From Bacteroidota bacterium (lineage in GTDB: Bacteria; Bacteroidota; Bacteroidia; Cytophagales; Microscillaceae), in assembly GCA_004292795.1 (NCBI GenBank), contig RDXI01000081.1, positions 1 to 36,504 of the forward strand: a stretch of DNA of 36,504 bases, given 5' to 3'. The notes below the pieces were generated by a model. The model worked only from the letters and a program-made list of their open reading frames with translations. It did no database searches and was not told where the DNA came from. The position numbers were made by a program, and so were the translations under genes. Positions 1-7,386 of this stretch are shown in pieces (positions within the stretch are counted from its first letter, which is position 1; each line of letters starts with the position of its first letter).

Positions 1-1081
1 AGCTATTCATAAACCGCTTTTTGTCCGTGTAGCGAGTCGCTTCTACGCTTTCCCAAATATTGCCCACGCCTATTGTGAGGGCATTTTTTTCGTTCCAAAC
101 ATAGTCCGCTTGTATTTCGGGGCGTGTAAAGTTTTGCCTGAAGTAAGTTTCATCGAACAGGTTTTGGTCTGCATTGTAGGCAAGGAAGGCACTTGTAAGA
201 TATTGGCTTTTGTAAAATCTTGCCTGCACTTTGAAACGACTCGAAAAAATATAATCTGCTGTAGGATTGAGGTTATAGTCTTGCACCTTGCCTGCCCCCG
301 ATACGTTTTGCAGGTTTTGGGCAGTACCTACTTCAAACCTTGCCTGCTGATTTTCTACAAAATACCTTCCCGAAATTTTGAGTTTTAGGCGCGTATTTGG
401 ATTGTAATGGATTTTGCTTTGGAGCGTATAATTGTGATAAGGCTCTACGGTTTGCCCATACGTGTCAGGCGTAAAATCGTAACCGCTTGTACTATAACGA
501 TTTAGAAAAATATTAGCTCCCCATTTTTCTTTTTTGTAGGCAAGGTTCGCGCCCACGTCAAGCGTTTGATTGCTCCCATATCGGCTCGACAAAGTAGCTT
601 TAGTTTGTTGTGGGTTTTCGGTAATGATGTTGATAACGCCCGCCAATGCCTCTGAACCATACAAACTCGAACTCGCGCCTTTGATGATTTCTATTTGTTT
701 GATATTGCCCACCGCAAGGCGCGACAACTCCAAAGTGCCTGCCGTTCTGCCCACCAATGGCTCGCCATCTATCAAAATGAGCGTATAATCAGGGCTAAAC
801 CCTTGTAATTGGATTCCTTGCCCATGCTCATTTACAATAGCAAGCCCCGTTTGCTCTTGCAATACTTCGTTCAGGCGCAAACTCCCCATAGCCTTTATTT
901 GGGCTTTGTCAATCACCAACACAGGCAGAGGCACAGCCGAAAGAGCCTTTTCGGTGCGAGTAGCCGTAACCACGACTTCGGACAAAGCTTGCAAGCTGTC
1001 CGTTTGGGCAAACACACAACACGCTGAAAATGAAGCAAATAAACAAGTAAGTACGGCACGCATAGCGGAAAGCGGTTTCAT
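1..1081 (-). CDS. TonB-dependent outer-membrane receptor, N-terminal part (runs off the left edge)
   Basis: Reading the minus strand from an ATG at 1081 gives about 360 open residues with no stop before the window edge. Residues 1-26 look like a signal peptide ending FAQ. A plug domain follows directly: LSEVVVTATR near residue 33, a conserved IDGEPLVGR stretch, and SLYGSEALAGVINIIT near residue 140, which is the classic plug signature. After it come alternating amphipathic segments typical of barrel strands. There is no CarboxypepD_reg extension, so it resembles BtuB/FepA-type receptors rather than SusC. It should import a scarce ligand (iron chelate, haem or cobalamin) using TonB energy; the substrate cannot be told. 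ATG 1063 is an alternative start. The gene is divergent from the DUF6607-like gene at 1267 and shares its symmetric promoter region. Confidence 0.93.
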   Translation of the reverse strand, partial: MKPLSAMRAVLTCLFASFSACCVFAQTDSLQALSEVVVTATRTEKALSAVPLPVLVIDKAQIKAMGSLRLNEVLQEQTGLAIVNEHGQGIQLQGFSPDYTLILIDGEPLVGRTAGTLELSRLAVGNIKQIEIIKGASSSLYGSEALAGVINIITENPQQTKATLSSRYGSNQTLDVGANLAYKKEKWGANIFLNRYSTSGYDFTPDTYGQTVEPYHNYTLQSKIHYNPNTRLKLKISGRYFVENQQARFEVGTAQNLQNVSGAGKVQDYNLNPTADYIFSSRFKVQARFYKSQYLTSAFLAYNADQNLFDETYFRQNFTRPEIQADYVWNEKNALTIGVGNIWESVEATRYTDKKRFMNS

Positions 1082-1110
1082 TTTGAGAAAGGTTTTGCGA
1101 TAAACCTTTG

Positions 1111-1127
1111 TTTAGAACAAATCTAAA
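1111..1127. promoter_or_regulatory. Operator-like dyad 1 (TTTAGA-N5-TCTAAA)
   Basis: A 17-bp perfect dyad with 6-bp arms. It lies between the predicted -7 box of the receptor gene (1138-1145) and its start codon, where a bound repressor would block transcription. It has the same consensus as the dyads at 1153 and 1185. The form resembles metal-dependent DtxR/MntR-family operators, but the regulator is not identified. Confidence 0.55.
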
Positions 1128-1137
1128 TAAGACGTTG

Positions 1138-1145
1138 CAAAATTA
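1138..1145 (-). promoter_or_regulatory. Bacteroidota promoter for the TonB receptor gene
   Basis: On the minus strand the box TAATTTTG, followed by C, matches the Bacteroidota -7 consensus TAnnTTTG. A TTTG -33 box lies at 1166-1169 with a 20-bp spacer, inside operator dyad 2. The leader would be about 50 nt. Confidence 0.6.
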
Positions 1146-1152
1146 TGTACTA

Positions 1153-1169
1153 TTTAGAATTATTCCAAA
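1153..1169. promoter_or_regulatory. Operator-like dyad 2 (TTTAGA-N5-TCCAAA)
   Basis: A 17-bp dyad with one mismatch between arms. It covers the predicted -33 box of the receptor promoter. It is the exact mirror image, in arm positions, of dyad 3 around position 1177. Confidence 0.55.
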
Positions 1170-1190
1170 TAATTTCTGAAATTATTTGGA
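1164..1190. repeat. 12-bp perfect inverted repeat at the promoter symmetry centre
   Basis: Arms TCCAAATAATTT (1164-1175) and AAATTATTTGGA (1179-1190) surround CTG. The arms join the inner halves of dyads 2 and 3 and contain both predicted -33 boxes. Confidence 0.8.
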
Positions 1191-1201
1191 TTTAGTCTAA
1201 A
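1185..1201. promoter_or_regulatory. Operator-like dyad 3 (TTTGGA-N5-TCTAAA)
   Basis: A 17-bp dyad with one arm mismatch, covering the predicted -33 box of the rightward promoter. Centres of the three dyads are at 1119, 1161 and 1193, i.e. 42 and 32 bp apart, close to four and three helical turns, so all would face the same side of the DNA. Confidence 0.55.
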
Positions 1202-1208
1202 TAAAAAT

Positions 1209-1216
1209 TATTTTTG
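1209..1216 (+). promoter_or_regulatory. Bacteroidota promoter for the DUF6607-like gene
   Basis: TATTTTTG followed by C matches TAnnTTTG; the -33 TTTG is at 1185-1188 with a 20-bp spacer. Its distance from the symmetry centre at 1177 is exactly that of the leftward -7 box. Confidence 0.6.
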
Positions 1217-1266
1217 CGACATCAATCCTTCAAAAAAATCATTAAACCATTAAAAACCAAGTATTT

Positions 1267-2163
1267 ATGAAAAATTTACTGCTCACTGCGTTTTTGGCTC
1301 TTGGCACTGCCTTCGGAGCGACTGCCCAAGACAAGCGCGACAACGAAGCCATCAAAAGTATGTGCGGTTGCCACGAAGTTACGTTCAATTTTGGCGAAAC
1401 CTTCTCGCCTGACAAGGACTACAAATTTCACGACAATCACCAATCTAAAGGGCTTGAATGGGTGGAATTGGTGGAGGACAGCAAGGGCAAAATCGTATTG
1501 CAACACCTGCTTATCGTTACAGACAGCACAGGCAAGCAAGAGCTTGTGAAGCATTGGAGGCAAGATTGGTTGTTTGAAAACACCGACTTCTATCTTTTTG
1601 ACAAAGAAAACAAGTGGAAATTTGCTCGCCTGCCCAAAGAAAAAGTGAAAGGGCAATGGACTCAAAAAGTGTATCAGGTGGACGATAGCCCGCGCTATGA
1701 AAGCTCGGCTACGTGGGTGCATACAGACGGCAAACACTATTGGGAAGCCTTTGCAGACACGCCTCTGCCCCGCAGGGAGTTCACACACCGAAGCGACTAC
1801 AACGTGCTAAAGCGCAGAAACCGCCAAGAAATCACAGCTTGGGGCTGGGTGCATGAACAAGACAATGAAAAAATAGTACGCGCTGATAATCAAGCAGATA
1901 GGCTCATTGCTAAAGAAAAAGGCGAGGATACCTACAAGAAAGTAGAAGCCTCTAAGTGTGCGTTTGCGCAAAAATGGTGGAAAGAGAATCAAGGTTTTTG
2001 GGCGGTAGCAAGGGCAGAATGGGCAAAGATATATGCTCAAAACAAAGACCTTGCTTTGGAGAAAACGGTAGATAAAAAACCGCTCTTTATGCACCTTTTC
2101 CCACTCAAGCCCGAACAAACTGCCGAAATAAAACCTATCCTACAAAAGTTTGTGAAGCCATAA
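1267..2163 (+). CDS. Secreted DUF6607-like protein
   Basis: A 298-residue protein with a signal peptide (residues 1-20, cleavage after ATA-Q). The mature N-terminus carries MCGCHEVTFNFGETF (32-46), with Cys33 and Cys35. The body is rich in Trp, Lys and Asp, with the pattern QDW, HWRQDW, YYW and AWGWVHEQDNEKIVR, which I associate with the DUF6607 family of unknown function. The ATG at 1267 is well placed behind the promoter at 1209. The gene is divergent from a TonB receptor and appears to be under the same regulator, so a role in handling the imported ligand outside the inner membrane is likely. That is inference from context; no catalytic motif is visible. Confidence 0.78.
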   Translation: MKNLLLTAFLALGTAFGATAQDKRDNEAIKSMCGCHEVTFNFGETFSPDKDYKFHDNHQSKGLEWVELVEDSKGKIVLQHLLIVTDSTGKQELVKHWRQDWLFENTDFYLFDKENKWKFARLPKEKVKGQWTQKVYQVDDSPRYESSATWVHTDGKHYWEAFADTPLPRREFTHRSDYNVLKRRNRQEITAWGWVHEQDNEKIVRADNQADRLIAKEKGEDTYKKVEASKCAFAQKWWKENQGFWAVARAEWAKIYAQNKDLALEKTVDKKPLFMHLFPLKPEQTAEIKPILQKFVKP

Positions 2164-2170
2164 AGGTAAA

Positions 2171-2301
2171 AACATATAGCTTTTTCTTCAGAAAAAGCTA
2201 CAGCAGGCAAAAACATATAGCTTTTTCTTCAGAAAAAGCTACAGCAGGCAAAAACATATAGCTTTTAAAACATATAGCTTTTTCTGAAGAAAAAGCTATA
2301 T
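2171..2301. repeat. Tandem 41-bp repeat carrying hairpins, plus one inverted copy
   Basis: A 24-nt hairpin (arms TAGCTTTTTC/GAAAAAGCTA, loop TTCA) is at 2177-2200 and again at 2218-2241, exactly 41 bp later, with identical linkers. A third repeat starts at 2259 but is cut after 8 bp. It is followed at 2272-2301 by a hairpin with 13-bp arms and loop TGAA, the reverse complement of the others. The block can end transcription of the upstream gene. Its last arm overlaps the -7 box of the next gene. Confidence 0.9.
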
Positions 2302-2304
2302 TTG
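2297..2304 (+). promoter_or_regulatory. -7 box for the nicotinamidase-like gene
   Basis: TATATTTG followed by C fits TAnnTTTG and lies 28 nt before the start codon. Its first bases are part of the third hairpin. No clear -33 TTTG was found. Confidence 0.45.
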
Positions 2305-2332
2305 CTAAGTTTAACCTTATACCTAATGCCTT

Positions 2333-3124
2333 ATGCGCAATCAAAATGCCTTTCTTATCATTGATGCCCAATATGACTTTTGCAACCCTAATGGCGCGCT
2401 CTACGTGCCGGGAGCGGAAAAGGACATGGAGCGTCTGAAAAATATCATTCTGAACAACTTGGACAAGGTCGACCATATTTGCGTAACCTTAGACTCGCAC
2501 CCTGTGAATGACATTTCGCACCCCGCCTTTTGGCAAGACAAAGATGGCAACTTTCCTCCGCCCTTCACCCAAATCACGCTCAAAGACGTGAACGAAGGCA
2601 AGTGGACGGCTCGCTTTTATCCTAAAGAGGCTATCAAATATTTGACTGACCTCGAGTCGCAAGGCGAATTCCCGCATCTTATCTGGCCTGAACACTGCCT
2701 CATAGGTTCGAAAGGGGCTTCGCTTGATGAGCAACTTATGGAAGCCCTGAAAGCATGGACGCGCAAGGGTAAGTATTACCAAGCCGTAACCAAAGGCACG
2801 TATCCGCTAACAGAACACTTCGGTATCTTCATGGCGCAAATCCCTGTGGCAGACCGCCCTGAAACGCAACTTAATCAATCGCTCATCAAAACATTGGAGA
2901 ATTATCAGAATGTATATTTGGCAGGCGAGGCAAAGTCGCATTGTGTAGCCACAAGTTTGAAACAAGCCATCAAATACGCGCCTAACCTTGCCAACAAAAT
3001 CACAGTAATAGCCGACTGTATGTCTGATGTGCCAAATATGGGCTTTTTGGGCGACCCAATTTATCAAGAGGCGCGAAATTTAGGAATCCGCTTCACGGAC
3101 TCACAAAGTATTCAGCTCGCCTAA
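2333..3124 (+). CDS. Nicotinamidase-like cysteine hydrolase (isochorismatase superfamily)
   Basis: 263 residues. The catalytic triad of the superfamily is visible: Asp11 in IIDAQYDF, a Lys near 154 (VTKGTYP), and Cys204 in GEAKSHCVATS. A metal site like that of nicotinamidase is suggested by Asp54 and His56 (TLDSHP) and His63. WPEHCLIGSKGASL (118-131) matches the nicotinamidase WPxHC block. Members hydrolyse amides such as nicotinamide to nicotinate in NAD salvage. The protein is somewhat longer than PncA (about 210 residues) and has KSHC instead of the usual DYC or DVC, so the true substrate may differ. It has its own promoter and a strong terminator, hence is monocistronic. Confidence 0.85.
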   Translation: MRNQNAFLIIDAQYDFCNPNGALYVPGAEKDMERLKNIILNNLDKVDHICVTLDSHPVNDISHPAFWQDKDGNFPPPFTQITLKDVNEGKWTARFYPKEAIKYLTDLESQGEFPHLIWPEHCLIGSKGASLDEQLMEALKAWTRKGKYYQAVTKGTYPLTEHFGIFMAQIPVADRPETQLNQSLIKTLENYQNVYLAGEAKSHCVATSLKQAIKYAPNLANKITVIADCMSDVPNMGFLGDPIYQEARNLGIRFTDSQSIQLA

Positions 3125-3152
3125 GCAGGCAAGCTTGCCTACCCTACGCGCC

Positions 3153-3189
3153 AAACGCTTCGAAGACCGCAGTCTTCGAAGCGTTTTTT
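3153..3189 (+). terminator. Intrinsic terminator after the nicotinamidase-like gene
   Basis: A perfect 15-bp stem (3153-3167 with 3172-3186), loop CGCA, followed by a T run to 3189. Confidence 0.9.
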
Positions 3190-3274
3190 GTATGACACAA
3201 AAGCACTACAGGCTCGATAGCTTGTGCCAAACTGTGCCAAAGAAGTCTTTAAAATCTGATTGCTTGCCAAAAAA

Positions 3275-3289
3275 CTGACAAAATGTCAG
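3275..3289. promoter_or_regulatory. Dyad upstream of dnaK (CTGACA-AAA-TGTCAG)
   Basis: A perfect 6+3+6 palindrome about 80 bp before dnaK. It is neither the CIRCE element nor a TAnnTTTG box, and no standard -7 box is obvious before this gene. It may be a heat-shock control site. Confidence 0.5.
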
Positions 3290-3370
3290 ATTATATGACT
3301 TGGCATATTGGTTGTTAAAAGAGTCAATAAAGAACTCATTTAACCTCCAATTTATAGTTTTAATTACGTT

Positions 3371-5299
3371 ATGGGAAAAATTATTGGCATCGACTTAGGT
3401 ACTACGAACTCTTGCGTTTCGGTAATGGAAGGCAACGAACCTGTAGTAATTGCAAACAGCGAAGGCAAGCGCACAACTCCTTCTATAGTAGGCTTCTTGG
3501 ATAACGGCAATGGCGAGCGCAAAGTGGGCGACCCCGCAAAGCGTCAAGCAATTACCAATCCACACAATACTGTGTATTCTATCAAACGCTTCATGGGCAA
3601 AAAGTTCACTGAAGTACAAGAAGAATTGAAAATGGTGCCTTACAAAGTGGAAGAAGGCGCGAACAATACGCCCCGTGTGCGCATAGGCGACCGCCAATAT
3701 ACGCCCCAAGAAATCTCGGCTATGATTTTGCAAAAAATGAAGCAAGCGGCAGAAGATTATTTGGGAACGACAGTTACCGAAGCGGTTATCACGGTGCCTG
3801 CTTACTTCAATGATGCAGAACGCCAAGCTACGAAAGAAGCTGGTCAAATTGCGGGCTTAACTGTGCGCCGTATCATCAACGAACCTACTGCGGCGGCTCT
3901 TGCCTACGGTTTGGACAAACGCCACAAAGAAATGAAAATCGCGGTTTTCGATTTGGGTGGTGGTACTTTTGACGTTTCTATCCTTGAATTGGGCGAAGGC
4001 GTATTTGAAGTAAAATCTACGAATGGTGATGTGCATTTGGGCGGTGATAACTTTGATGAGCGTATCATTCACTGGTTGGCTGACGAGTTCCTACGCGACA
4101 AAGGCATAGACTTGCGCAAAGATGCGATGGCTATGCAACGTTTGAAAGACGCGGCTGAAAAAGCAAAAATCGAACTTTCAAGCTCGGCACAAACCGAAAT
4201 CAACCTTCCTTATATTATGCCTGTAGATGGCATTCCTCAACACTTGGTTTGCACGCTTACACGCGCTAAGTTTGAGCAGTTGGTTGATGACCTTATCCGC
4301 AGAACGCTTGAGCCTTGCAAAAAGGCAATGCAAGATGCGAACCTTAAAATTGCAGACATTGATGAAGTAATATTGGTGGGTGGTTCTACACGTATCCCCC
4401 GCATACAAGAAGAAGTAGAGAAATTCTTTGGCAAAAAGCCCTCGAAAGGTGTAAACCCTGACGAAGTGGTGGCAGTGGGCGCGGCTATTCAAGGCGGTGT
4501 GTTCACAGGCGAGGTAAAAGACGTGATTTTGTTGGACGTTACGCCCCTTTCTTTGGGTATCGAAACGTTGGGCGGTGTGATGACTAAATTGATTGAGTCG
4601 AACACGACTATCCCTACCAAAAAATCGGAAACGTTCTCTACGGCTGCCGACAATCAGCCTTCAGTAGAATTGCACGTATTGCAAGGAGAACGCCCTATGG
4701 CAAAAGATAACCGCACTATTGGTCGTTTCAACCTTGATGGCTTGCCTCCCGCGCCTCGTGGTGTGCCTCAAGTAGAAGTTACGTTTGACATTGATGCAAA
4801 CGGTATCTTGCACGTATCAGCCAAAGACAAAGGCACAGGACGCGAGCAGAAAATCCGCATCGAGGCTTCTTCTGGTTTGAGCGAAGAGGACATCTTGCGT
4901 ATGAAGCGTGAAGCAGAAGCAAACGCTGACACTGACAAGGCGGCACGCGAAAGCATCGACAAAATTAACCAAGCTGACTCTTTGATTTTCCAAACAGAGA
5001 AACAGTTGGCAGAATTTGGCGATAAACTCTCGCCTGCTAACCGTGATGCCATATCTGGCGCACTCGGACAACTTCGCAACGCACATGGAGCGCAAGACAT
5101 AGCGGGCATCGACCTTGCTATGAAAGCCTTGAATGATGCGTGGGCAAAGGCTTCTACAGAAATGTATGCCAATGCAGGCGGTAATCCAAGCAACCCTTTT
5201 GATGGTATGGGCGGTATGGGTGGCAACCCGAACCAAAACCAAAACCCCAATCAAGATGGCGGTTTCACTGATGTAGATTATGAAGAAGTGAAGAAATAA
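3371..5299 (+). CDS. dnaK: Chaperone DnaK (Hsp70)
   Basis: 642 residues, the normal length. The ATPase domain starts [36 protein letters not shown], the [10 protein letters not shown] block, the phosphate-2 loop [13 protein letters not shown] and [14 protein letters not shown] are all intact, as is the linker [15 protein letters not shown]. The substrate-binding domain and helical lid follow. The tail is Gly/Asn/Gln-rich and ends DVDYEEVKK rather than a canonical EEVD. It folds and refolds cytosolic proteins with DnaJ and GrpE. Neither partner gene is adjacent, so dnaK stands alone here, between its own terminators. Confidence 0.99.
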   Translation: MGKIIGIDLGTTNSCVSVMEGNEPVVIANSEGKRTTPSIVGFLDNGNGERKVGDPAKRQAITNPHNTVYSIKRFMGKKFTEVQEELKMVPYKVEEGANNTPRVRIGDRQYTPQEISAMILQKMKQAAEDYLGTTVTEAVITVPAYFNDAERQATKEAGQIAGLTVRRIINEPTAAALAYGLDKRHKEMKIAVFDLGGGTFDVSILELGEGVFEVKSTNGDVHLGGDNFDERIIHWLADEFLRDKGIDLRKDAMAMQRLKDAAEKAKIELSSSAQTEINLPYIMPVDGIPQHLVCTLTRAKFEQLVDDLIRRTLEPCKKAMQDANLKIADIDEVILVGGSTRIPRIQEEVEKFFGKKPSKGVNPDEVVAVGAAIQGGVFTGEVKDVILLDVTPLSLGIETLGGVMTKLIESNTTIPTKKSETFSTAADNQPSVELHVLQGERPMAKDNRTIGRFNLDGLPPAPRGVPQVEVTFDIDANGILHVSAKDKGTGREQKIRIEASSGLSEEDILRMKREAEANADTDKAARESIDKINQADSLIFQTEKQLAEFGDKLSPANRDAISGALGQLRNAHGAQDIAGIDLAMKALNDAWAKASTEMYANAGGNPSNPFDGMGGMGGNPNQNQNPNQDGGFTDVDYEEVKK

Positions 5300-5319
5300 T
5301 TTGCTTCCCAACGCATAGA

Positions 5320-5359
5320 AAACCCTTGCCTGCGCTCTGTAGGCAAGGGTTTGTTTTTT
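5320..5359 (+). terminator. dnaK terminator built from the AGGCAAG word
   Basis: A 12-bp stem AAACCCTTGCCT (5320-5331) pairs with AGGCAAGGGTTT (5341-5352), followed by G and six T. Both arms contain the window's over-represented word. Confidence 0.9.
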
Positions 5360-5366
5360 AAAGCAA

Positions 5367-5396
5367 AAGTAGGCAAGATGCGAGTCTTGCCTGCTT
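5367..5396. repeat. Second AGGCAAG inverted pair downstream of dnaK
   Basis: Arms at 5367-5378 and 5385-5396 pair over 11 of 12 positions around a 6-nt loop. There is no T run. It lies just upstream of the DUF1016 gene start. Confidence 0.75.
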
Positions 5397-5411
5397 GCTC
5401 AAATTTCAAAT

Positions 5412-6359
5412 GTGTATGAGCAGGGGAGGCAGAAAGTGTTTCAATATGCCAACCACACTTTAGTAGAAACTAATTGGTGGACAGGGCATTACATTGTAGA
5501 GTTCGAGCAACAAGGCAATGCAAAAGCAAAGTACGGGAAAGCTATCCTCGAAAATCTTGCAAAAGACCTCTCTATCAAGTACGGTAAGGGCTTTAGTCGC
5601 TCCAATCTCAATTATATGCGCAACTTGTATTTGTTTTACCCAATTTGTGAAACACTGTCTCACAAATTGAGCTGGTCGCATTATTGCGAATTGGTAAAAA
5701 TAAGTGATGTGCTTGAGCGTGGTTTTTACGAAAAACAATGCCTGAAAGAAAGTTGGTCACTTGCCGAACTCAAACGCCAAAAGAAAACAGCCCTCTTTTT
5801 ACGCCTCGCGGCAGGCAAGGACAAGGAAGGTATTTTAAAATTGGCGCAAGAAGGACAACAAATAGCCTCGCCTGAAGATTTGATGCGCGAACCTTATATT
5901 TTTGAATTTTTGAAAATACCCGAACCCTATCATCTCTCCGAAAAAGACCTTGAAACCCGCTTAATTGACAATCTACAGCCTTTCCTGCTCGAGCTTGGCA
6001 AAGGCTTTGCGTATGTGGGTAGGCAATACCGCATCACTATCAACAACGAACATTATTAGGTGGATTTGGTATTTTACCACCGTTATTTGAAATGTTATGT
6101 CCTGATTGACTTGAAAATCACTGCATTGCACCACCAAGACATAGGGCAAATGAATATGTATTTAGGCTATTTTGCCAATGAGGAAAATGTAGAAGGAGAC
6201 AATCCGCCTATAGGCATTATTTTAACCAAAGACAAAGACGAACTTATGGTCGAATATGCCATGTACGGTATGAGTAGCCAACTTTTAGTAGCAAAATACC
6301 AACTTTACTTACCTAATGCAGACGATTTGCGAAAATGGATTTTGGAAGTAGATGAGTAG
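5412..6359 (+). pseudogene. DUF1016/YhcG-type PDDEXK nuclease interrupted by an in-frame TAG
   Basis: The first 215 residues contain the DUF1016 N-terminal domain (ETNWWTGHYIVEFEQQG, YGKAILENLAKDLS, GFSRSNLNYMRNLYLFYP). They continue into the nuclease domain up to YRITINNEHY, where TAG at 6057-6059 stops translation. The same frame goes straight on with VDLVFYHRYLKCYVLIDLKI and runs to 6359. In relatives the motif reads EHYYxDLVFYHR, so the stop replaces one aromatic residue (one base from TAT or TAC). It falls immediately before the catalytic Asp; the E/D-x-K part (LIDLKI) lies after it. The start is GTG 5412; no good ATG exists in frame. Such proteins occur in mobile and defence-associated patches. 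It is either dead, read through, or a sequence error. Confidence 0.85.
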
Positions 6360-6427
6360 AAATTTTATCAATTATCCTTATCGAAAAAGCCCTTACCAAG
6401 TAAAAATAACCTAAACCTTTATATAAC

Positions 6428-7261
6428 ATGGAGCATCAACTCGAAATCCAAAACCTAAACGGCATACAGGTAATAGATAGCCGTATCATCGCTAATGGCT
6501 TGAATATCAATCATAAAAGCCTGATGGAAACAATCCGAGAGTACCAAAAAGACCTCGAAGACTTGGGAGTTTTGCCGTTTGAAACGGCGAAACCTCCTAA
6601 GGAAAGTAAAGGAGGCAGACCAGAAACCTTTTGCTATCTGAACGAACTGCAAGCGCATTTGTTGGTAACGCTTAGTCGCAACTCGCCTGAAGTGGTGGCG
6701 TTCAAGAAAAGTTTGGTAGTGGCTTTTGTGCAAGCCCGCAATGAAGTAGCTCTCCTGCAAGAAGTCATCAACGAAAGTGTTGATGTGTTGGAGAAAAAAC
6801 GCCTCTACTACAAAAAACAAGGCTACAATGATGCGTGGATTGAGGAGCGTTTGAAAAATATAGAGGTAAGGCAAGAATTGGAGGCTATTTGGTGCAAACG
6901 CGGAGTGAGTACGCCCAAACAATATGCTGTTTTGACAAGTATTATTTCCAAAGGTGTTTTTGACCTTACGCCCAAAGAACACAGCGAGCTAAAAGGACTT
7001 AACAAACAACCTTTGCGCAATCACATGACGCGCCTTGAGTTGATTTTTATGACGTTGGCGGAAGGTGCTACAGCAGAATTTACGGAAGCGCGTGATGCGC
7101 AAACCTACCAAGATATGAAAGACTGTGCCAAAGATGGAGGCGATTTTGCAGGGCAATCTCGCCTACAGCTCGAAGCCCAAACAGGCAGAAAGGTAGTAAG
7201 TACCTTGAATTTCTTGCCCGAAAACCGCCATTTGTATCAAATACCCACCACTACAGCCTGA
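6428..7261 (+). CDS. Rha-family N-terminus joined to a DinD/BRO-like C-terminus
   Basis: 277 residues. Residues 1-105 match the phage regulatory Rha family: VIDSRIIANGLNINHKSLMET, then FETAKPPKESKGGRPETFCYLNELQAHLLVTLSRN in outline, then FKKSLVVAF. The C-terminal half (about 165-265) resembles DinD and BRO-type proteins: RGVSTPKQYAVLTSIISKG, LRNHMTRLELIFMTLAEGAT, the Gly-rich turn DGGDFAGQSRLQLEAQTGRKVVS. Both parts are typical of phage antirepressors or damage-inducible factors. It is 68 bp after the DUF1016 gene, on the same strand, and could be co-transcribed. No phage structural gene is nearby. Function beyond DNA-linked regulation is inference. Confidence 0.72.
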   Translation: MEHQLEIQNLNGIQVIDSRIIANGLNINHKSLMETIREYQKDLEDLGVLPFETAKPPKESKGGRPETFCYLNELQAHLLVTLSRNSPEVVAFKKSLVVAFVQARNEVALLQEVINESVDVLEKKRLYYKKQGYNDAWIEERLKNIEVRQELEAIWCKRGVSTPKQYAVLTSIISKGVFDLTPKEHSELKGLNKQPLRNHMTRLELIFMTLAEGATAEFTEARDAQTYQDMKDCAKDGGDFAGQSRLQLEAQTGRKVVSTLNFLPENRHLYQIPTTTA

Positions 7262-7318
7262 AAAACAGGTTTTGCCACAGTGTAGATGAAGAAATAATCT
7301 TTTTTCGATATAGTCGAA

Positions 7319-7344
7319 AATCCTTGCATAAGTTTGCAAGGATT
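7319..7344. terminator. Hairpin between the Rha/DinD and DUF1963 genes
   Basis: A 10-bp perfect stem AATCCTTGCA/TGCAAGGATT with a 6-nt loop. The T tract after it is weak (CTTTACTTTTG), so termination may be partial. Confidence 0.55.
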
Positions 7345-7347
7345 CTT

Positions 7348-7355
7348 TACTTTTG
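7348..7355 (+). promoter_or_regulatory. -7 box for the DUF1963 gene
   Basis: TACTTTTG fits TAnnTTTG, 31 nt before the ATG at 7387. A weak TTG at 7324-7326 is the only -33 candidate. Confidence 0.4.
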
Positions 7356-7386
7356 TAGTACCTTCGTCTTTTAGCTTCTTTTGGTT

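Noticed and set aside
1276-1788. 170-residue minus-strand frame inside the DUF6607-like gene
   Set aside because: Antisense shadow of a gene with signal peptide and conserved motifs.
2171-2301. CRISPR-like array
   Set aside because: Only two full units with identical, not unique, linkers; units are hairpins and no cas gene is near.
3223-3240. Direct repeat TGTGCCAA twice before dnaK as an operator
   Set aside because: Short, no dyad symmetry, and overshadowed by the perfect dyad at 3275.
4768-5311. Two long minus-strand reading frames over the end of dnaK
   Set aside because: They mirror dnaK codon structure and have no family resemblance or promoter; dnaK is certain.
5412-7261. Prophage or genomic island with boundaries
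   Set aside because: No integrase, tRNA target, or flanking direct repeats; only two phage-like genes.
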